A stretch of 64,000 nucleotides of DNA from Artocarpus heterophyllus. Taxonomy: Eukaryota > Streptophyta > Magnoliopsida > Rosales > Moraceae. The notes beneath the pieces are model-generated. The model was not told the origin of the DNA. It searched no databases and saw only the letters and a program-made list of their open reading frames with translations. The stretch spans positions 6,024,774 through 6,088,773 of the forward strand of contig CM046345.1 of assembly GCA_025403435.1 (NCBI GenBank), given 5' to 3'. Position numbers and translations under genes: made by a program. Below, piece after piece: positions 58,102 through 64,000 of the stretch; the stretch's first letter is position 1; the number at the start of each line of letters is the position of its first letter.

Positions 58102-61100
58102 TGTGACGACCCGCCTTTTCGGGCAGTCACTTTACTTTCATAATCATCGTTTCGTAAACAGTAATCTTACTTACTTAGTAAGAAAATACTGTAGTAAATT
58201 TTTTTTTTCCTTAAACGTTCTTTAAAACTGATGCAACCTCTATCGCATTTCAAGTTGAGACATCGCTCAACCCTTGTCCTTAAAATCATTTCAAATCGTT
58301 TCTCAAAACTTAATAAGAAACATTTATTAAATCATAGTTTAAAACTTTACTTTATCATTACATAAAACAGTTCATAAACTGTATCTTAAAACTTTGAATA
58401 CAATTCTTAAAACTCTGATTTTCTTTAAACTTTGAAAACACAACATTAAACAATGGAAAACATTTTCTTTACGTAGCGGAAGCAAACAGTGATGGTATCC
58501 ATACCCAAATCTTCGCATCTGTCCTCCGCAGCACCCAGCTCTTCTAACGGGTCCCATTGGTCACCCATAAATTACCTACAGCATGAAAAACTTTTAATGA
58601 GCTTTCGCTCAGCAAGTTCAAACATATTCTCACAAAGCATTTAAACATGCTTTAAAAACTTTTCTCATGAAAACCTTTCTCTTGAAACGTTCTTCATGAA
58701 CGTTTTCCATAAACATTTATGAAAATATTTTCCATAAACGTTTTCCTTAAACATTTCTAAAAACGTTCTTCATAAACGTTTTTCATAGAACATTTCTGAA
58801 ACGTTTTTCTTAAAACGTCATTCGTAAACCTTTTCTTGAAAACATGAAATGTTTTTCATAAACATTTAATGTAAAACCTTTCTCTTAGAACATTTCTTGA
58901 ACGTTTATCTTAAAACGTCGTTCATGAACTGTCTCTTAAAAACATGAAAATGTTTTTCATAACATTTGTCATAAAACATTTCTCTGAATGTTTTCCATAA
59001 CATAACATATAAATATTTCATGAAAGGCATTCAAACAACATTAGAATGCATGACTCCATTTATGCTCAATTATTAACTTTAATTATGAGCATTTTATGAA
59101 CATTCTATAAACTTAAACATTCATTTCTTTCTCAACCTTTATTCTTATTCCTTAACTTTCTTTATCTTATAACTTTTCTTTTCCTTACTTTACTTTAGTG
59201 TACGTACCAACTCATTAATCATGAGATCATAAACATGATGCTTCCCTTGTGGAAGACTTGAGACCATCAAACATTGAGGTCTTGTACCTCACCTTCAGGA
59301 GGTCACACTTTAATTTTACTTTCATTACCTCATAACAAAGAGGCTGGTACGACACTTTCTTTTTATCCTTACGTTACCTTCTTATTAACTTTAGTGAGCA
59401 TTTCAAATGCAATCACATTATATGCAATACACTTGCAATTCATAGCTTGTATTATAAAATTAATTGCATAATAAATGCAACTCATTGCATAACAAATGCA
59501 ACATAAAATGTAAACACATTTTGCATATCATAACTTGCATTCTAACACTCATTGCATAACAAATGCAACATATTGCTTAATAAAGACATCATAAAATGCA
59601 AACATATTTTGCAAGCTATAACTTTTATTCTTAAATTTATTGCACAATAAATGTAACTTATTGCATAGCAAATGCAACATGAAACTTATAACTTAAACTA
59701 TTAAACATTTTGCATTGTCATAATGCAAAACATACTTTCAATACTTTGAAAATCATAACTTAAACTTTTAAATAACGTTATGCATATCAATATGCAAATA
59801 AACCTTTAACATAATGGTTGCAAATTCATTGCAATTCTTTTTCTTGAACTTTAAAACTTTTTGCATAAATAATGCAAACATACTTTAAAAACAACTTGCT
59901 TAACAATTTGCAAACACATTTGCAAACATATAAATGAGCATTTAAAAATCATTTACTTCATGCTGTAGGTGAGGTTTGAAACTTACCCAAACTATGCTCT
60001 AGCGTTCTCTATTCCGTTCCTTTCTCGTTCCTTTTCCTTTTCCATTGGTCGGCTTTTGTGTCCTGATCATACGACAGCCGACTTATTAATTAACTTTCTT
60101 TATTATCAATCCACTCGATTGACAATAAAACGTAAACATTAACCATTTATTCCTTTTTCATAACTTGACTAGTATACTTTCGGTCTACCGTTCTTTTAAC
60201 TTAACCTTATAAACCATCAGTTTACATTTCCTTCAATTAGCCTTGTAATCCACCGGGGTTACATTTTCTTTTAACTTTGTAACCCATCGGTTTACCTCTC
60301 GTTCACTTAAACATCCTTATTAAATCTCTGGTCTCATATGACCGTTACGTTACTTAACGTATTACGGAACATTTTCCATCTAATAACATTATGCTAAATC
60401 GGAGTGTTCGACTCCGTTCTAGCCGTTTCCTTAAAAATGACGATTTTACCCTTAACGGGTTTTTCGTCAACCTTGTAACGTTATAAAACCTATTCTCACA
60501 TAAAACAGTGTAACAATCACTGATCATGCATTTCATAAATTTCTATGAAAGCATCTAAAACAGTTCATACTGTAGTCGAGATTCCTACTTACTTGAACTC
60601 CAAGCAAAGCAGATCCAGTTGTATCTTGCTGTATCTACAGTATGTGAAGCATCCTCTGCAGTGCTCCTCGAGCAACCATGAATGGCTAGGAATGCTTCCT
60701 GGAGATCATCCATTCTTGAAACTGTCATTCTGGACTCTGATACTGCTGTTTGAATCGCCTCGATCTGCGTGCAGTCGGTACCGGACGATTTTCATCGGAG
60801 TGGAATTAGCTTGAACGGAGGTCACCATTGCGTTCAGAGCATCGAAACGAGTCAGGAGGCGGTCTCAGATCTTCGATCGGAGGTCCGGATCACAAAATCC
60901 CATTTTGCCCTTTGACCGGCCGTTGACCGGCGTTGACCGCCGTTGACCGACCGTTGACCGGCGGCGGTTGGCTCCGTTGAGGGCTGAGCTCGAGCCTACC
61001 CCCCCTAATTCGACCTTTCTGAGTCCATTGGTGGGGTCAATTTCATCCAATTTGCCCTCCATCTGCTCCAATCGAGGATGGATTTCACGGCGGAAACCGG

Positions 61101-62078
61101 CGGCTCCGATTTCCTATCTCCGGCGAAGATACCGTGAAATTGAGGTGGGGTAATTGTTCCCCGACCTCCTCTGAGTGTTTCCCCTACGATGGGGCAGCTC
61201 AATACCGCGTGGAACGGCGGCCCGAAGCTCCCCACGGCGGCCCGAAGCTCCCCACGGCGGCGCACCAAGGCGGAGGTCGTTCTCCGGTTACCGGCCGTCA
61301 TTTCGTGAAATTGAGAGTTGCTTCACGCTCTTCTCAACCATCTGAACATTTTCCCCCTTTCAATTTGGGGCGAGGCAGCCGGGAACGTCGTGATCGGTGG
61401 CTGTCGCGGCGGCGCTCGACGGCGGAGGTGGAACTCCGACCAACCGCGGCTGGGCTGCGAAATTAGGCGAGGGGTTTCACTCGAGGGGCGGCGACATGGC
61501 GGAGACGGGCAGCTCCGGCGAAGCCTTTCCAGCCAAAATTGAGCTGGAAAATTGGTACCATCTTGTTCCTCTCCTCACGCTGAGTCCATAGACACCAAAA
61601 TCACGTTGATTGGTGGTCGGACGGCGAAGAAACGACGTCAGGAAAAAATAGGTTTCACCGCCACTTTGGGCGGTGCGTGAGCCCTTCTCCGGCGGCTATT
61701 TGGGTGGCACGATACCTCGTTGGACTCAGCTCAACGAGAGCTTCCCACTGGTATGGGAGGTGTCAAAAAATAACGCCGGAATCTCAAACGAGATTTGAGG
61801 AGAGAGAGAGAAAATTCTAGAGAGAGAAAGAGGAGAGAGAAAGTCTCGAATTTGCTTTGAATTTCTGATTTTTCTTTTTTTTTTTTTTTTCATTTCTTTT
61901 CTTTTATAAAAGTATAAAATAAAATTGTGGTCCACACAATTCAATTCTTATACTGCATTGCTCTAATACTGTATAATTTTCCATCTTATTATACAGTATT
62001 TTCCTTTAATTGTACTTTGTCTTAATATAATCCTTAATTTAATGCATTTTTAATGCATTAAAAATCTCGGGTGTTACA
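58102..62078 (-). mobile_element. F2: 4.0-kb solo LTR, second copy of the F family, nested in D
   Basis: It is bounded by TGTGACGACCC and GGGTGTTACA with target duplication gttca at 58097-58101 and 62079-62083. It aligns end to end with F1, including the AACGTT-rich repeats, the 88-bp dyad repeat (59464-59680), the GC-rich block (about 60830-61750) and the CT-rich region. Differences include small indels and a duplicated aagctccccacggcggcccg in the GC-rich block near 61225-61260. No coding domain is present. Both F copies lie inside pol genes of other elements and in the same orientation as their hosts. Confidence 0.85.
59464..59680 (-). repeat. 88-bp tandem repeat with paired TTGCAT-n5-ATGCAA dyads (F2)
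   Basis: Dyads start at 59464 and 59485, 59552 and 59573, and 59640 and 59661: 21 bp within pairs and 88 bp between pairs, as in F1 despite sequence differences between the copies. Confidence 0.8.
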
Positions 62079-64000
62079 GTTCATCTCTTCTTTCATGGCA
62101 TCATACCACAAGTTAGATTCCTTACAACTCATGGCTTGTGAAAACGTTTCTGAATCATTTTCGGCTCCAATGTTGTATTCAGACTCTTATAGATACACAA
62201 TACAATCACTTGAAATTGCTGATCTCCTTACTCTAGTAGACCTCCTTAATATTGGTTCAACATTCTCCTATGAAGCATGTTGTTTAACAGATTGTTCAAC
62301 AGGTTCTTGTATTTGTTGTTCATTTAGATATATTATTTATTGATCAGTAGTATGTGAAACTTGAACGACTGGTTGTTGTTCATTACACATTTGTACTGTA
62401 GGTGTATTTTGTACAATAATTACTCTATCACATGATGTGGAAGGTTGGGCATCTGTATGATCTTTCTCAAAAGCAGTGTTCTAAGATCGATCACTCCTAT
62501 TGATCAAGTCATTCTCAAGAAAGTTTGTATTCCTTGATTCCACAAACCTTGTAGTATGTGATGGACAATAAAATTTATACCATTTGGACCGTTCAGCATA
62601 ACCTACAAAGTATCCAATTATGGTCCTTGGGTCTAGTTTCTTTTCTTGTGGATTATAAACTCTCACTTCAGATGGGCATCCCCAAATGCGTACATGTCGC
62701 AAACTTGGTTTCCAACCGTTCCATAACTCAAATGGTGTCTTTGAGACAGCCTTAGTTGGAACTCAGTTTAATATATATGCAGTTGTCTTGAGAGCCTCAG
62801 TCTACGAGGACTTAGGAAGCTTGGAGCTGCTAAGCATACTCCGCACTTTTGATTTCTTCTTTCTGCCACACTATTCTGGTCTGCGGCACCAGGCATAGTG
62901 TATTGGGCAACAATCCCATATTCTTGAAGAAACTTAGCAAATGGATCAGGCGCTTGTCCATCTTCGGTGTATCTACCATAGTATTCACCACCTCTATCAG
63001 ACCTCACTATCTTTTTTTACTTACCGCATTATTTCTCTACTTTAACCTTAAATACTTTGAAGGCATCTAAAGCTTCATTCTTATTATGAAGCAAATAGAG
63101 ATACATATATCATGAGTAATCGTCAATAAAAGTAATGAAATACTTTTGACCATACGTGTCCATATCCGGACTACAAATATCTGTATATATGATTTCTAAT
63201 ATGTCTGAACTCCTCTTGACACCTTTCTTTGACTTATTGGTCTGCTTACCCTTTATGTAGTCCACACAAGTATCAAAGTCAATAAAATTAAGAGTACTAA
63301 GTACCCCATAATTTACTAATCTCTTTATTCTTTCAAGAGAGATATGACATAATCTACGATGCCACAACATTGAGGATTCTTCATTCATAACACATCTCTT
63401 AATGCCAGCATTATCATGAACATGCATAGAAGTATAAGAAGTTTCATTTTGTAAATTAATTTTGAAAAGACCATCAGACATTGTACCATTTCTAATAAGT
63501 TCAGATCTATAAAATAAACTAAATATAGTATCTGAAAAATTAAAGGAAAACCCAATAATACAAGCCTTGAAATAGAAATTAAATTCCTTGAAAAACTTGG
63601 AATATAAAATGTCTTTTCCAATTTTAACACAAAATTACTACTTAAAACTAATTTACATGTTCCGATTGCCGCCACATGTGAGTGTATCTCATTGCCTAAG
63701 TAGATAAACTGCTCACTACCCACTAGCTTCCTTAGGTTTTGCAACCCCTGCAAGGAATTAATGACATGAATTGTAGAACAAGAGTTAATCCACCATGTGT
63801 TATGGTCAACGTCAACCATATTAGATTCAAAACAAAAAAGTGAGAATTGAGTACCTTTCTTCTCAAGCCATTTCTGATATTTAGGACACTCTTTCTTTAT
63901 GTGCCCTTTCTTTTTACAAAAGAAGAATCTAGATTCCTTTTTGATATCAACTTGTACAGACAATTTGCCTTTTTCCCTTTTTCTTGGCTTGCCCGTTAGT

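Larger units (their letters stand above)
55867..64000 (-). mobile_element. Element D: decayed Ty1/copia retrotransposon, continuing past the window end
   Basis: Pol fragments in copia order are read on the minus strand from 63963 to 56603, interrupted by solo LTR F2. The presumed 3' LTR is 55867-56592 (TGTACAG...CTTACA on the minus strand, 726 bp); this boundary is inferred from the TG/CA ends and the break in the methyltransferase homology, and the expected purine tract is weak. The 5' LTR is outside the window, so no target duplication could be checked. Confidence 0.75.
56603..64000 (-). pseudogene. Pol remnant of copia element D
   Basis: Pieces from upstream to downstream: zinc knuckle FFCKKKGHIKKEC and a protease whose usual DSG is NSC (WWINSCSTIHV), 63963-63385; GAG-pre-integrase region HRRLCHISLERIKRLV, 63481-63110; integrase core SDRGGEYYGRY with DQNSVAERRN, 63007-62768; IRIWGCP-type block, 62702-62481; reverse transcriptase ARLVAKGFTQ and FVLYVDDILF, 58096-57419; RNase H STMEAEFISC and SKYIDIKY, 57289-56603. 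It is broken by TGA in the codon normally Trp near 58073, a TAG at about 57417, a TAA near 57320, frame breaks in integrase, and F2. EEMN on one side and SMSSNG on the other side of F2 join in frame. The loss of the protease Asp alone would block maturation. Confidence 0.88.

Overview
This window is nuclear DNA from a flowering plant, almost certainly a dicot. It has short-exon genes with GT-AG introns, a plastid-targeted CbbY-type phosphatase, a plant 3-ketoacyl-CoA synthase, and many LTR retrotransposons primed from initiator tRNA-Met. There are no bacterial operons, rRNA genes or CRISPR arrays. Roughly two thirds of the window is retrotransposon.

Genes. (1) 1377-6009, minus strand: a decayed relative of Arabidopsis APE1L (an AP-endonuclease-like protein), with nine recognisable exons carrying a frameshift, two or more nonsense codons and splice damage. 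(2) 7929-9100 plus 18163-18372, minus strand: one intronless 3-ketoacyl-CoA synthase gene split by a 9.06-kb Ty3/gypsy insertion; removing the element and one copy of the 5-bp target duplication restores frame. The 5' end of this gene and its promoter lie in a 1.15-kb tandem duplication (18277-20568). (3) 21841-24686, plus strand: an eight-exon, apparently intact CBBY gene (xulose... i.e. xylulose-1,5-bisphosphate phosphatase type), 327 aa. APE1L and CBBY are neighbours in Arabidopsis too (At3g48425/At3g48420), so this is conserved microsynteny. (4) 55533-55866, minus strand: the C-terminal end of a methyltransferase-like gene, cut off by a copia element.

Retrotransposons. A (9101-18162, plus) is a complete Tekay-like chromovirus with one open 1530-aa gag-pol and LTRs with a single mismatch seen by eye: young and possibly active. 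B (29875-42977, minus) is an older, dead member of the same family, itself interrupted by F1 (34677-38686), a 4.0-kb solo LTR. E is a 2.36-kb solo LTR (43018-55000, minus) split by C (43988-53606, minus), a complete copia element with about a dozen LTR mismatches, a gag frameshift and one nonsense codon. D (about 55867 to beyond 64000, minus) is a decayed copia element interrupted by F2 (58102-62078), a second copy of the F solo LTR. Target-site duplications found: ttcta (A), atcca (B), tcaat (F1), taggt (E), tgata (C), gttca (F2).

Most unusual signal. Several unrelated elements carry arrays of short imperfect palindromes repeated every 21-22 bp: TTCGG-CAGG-CCGAA in gypsy A and B LTRs, in the copia C LTR and again in the C leader; and a different, AT-rich dyad (TTGCAT-n5-ATGCAA) in 21-bp doublets inside an 88-bp tandem repeat in F1 and F2. 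The same spacing with different sequences, and the same sequence in two superfamilies, is not explained by ordinary element annotation.
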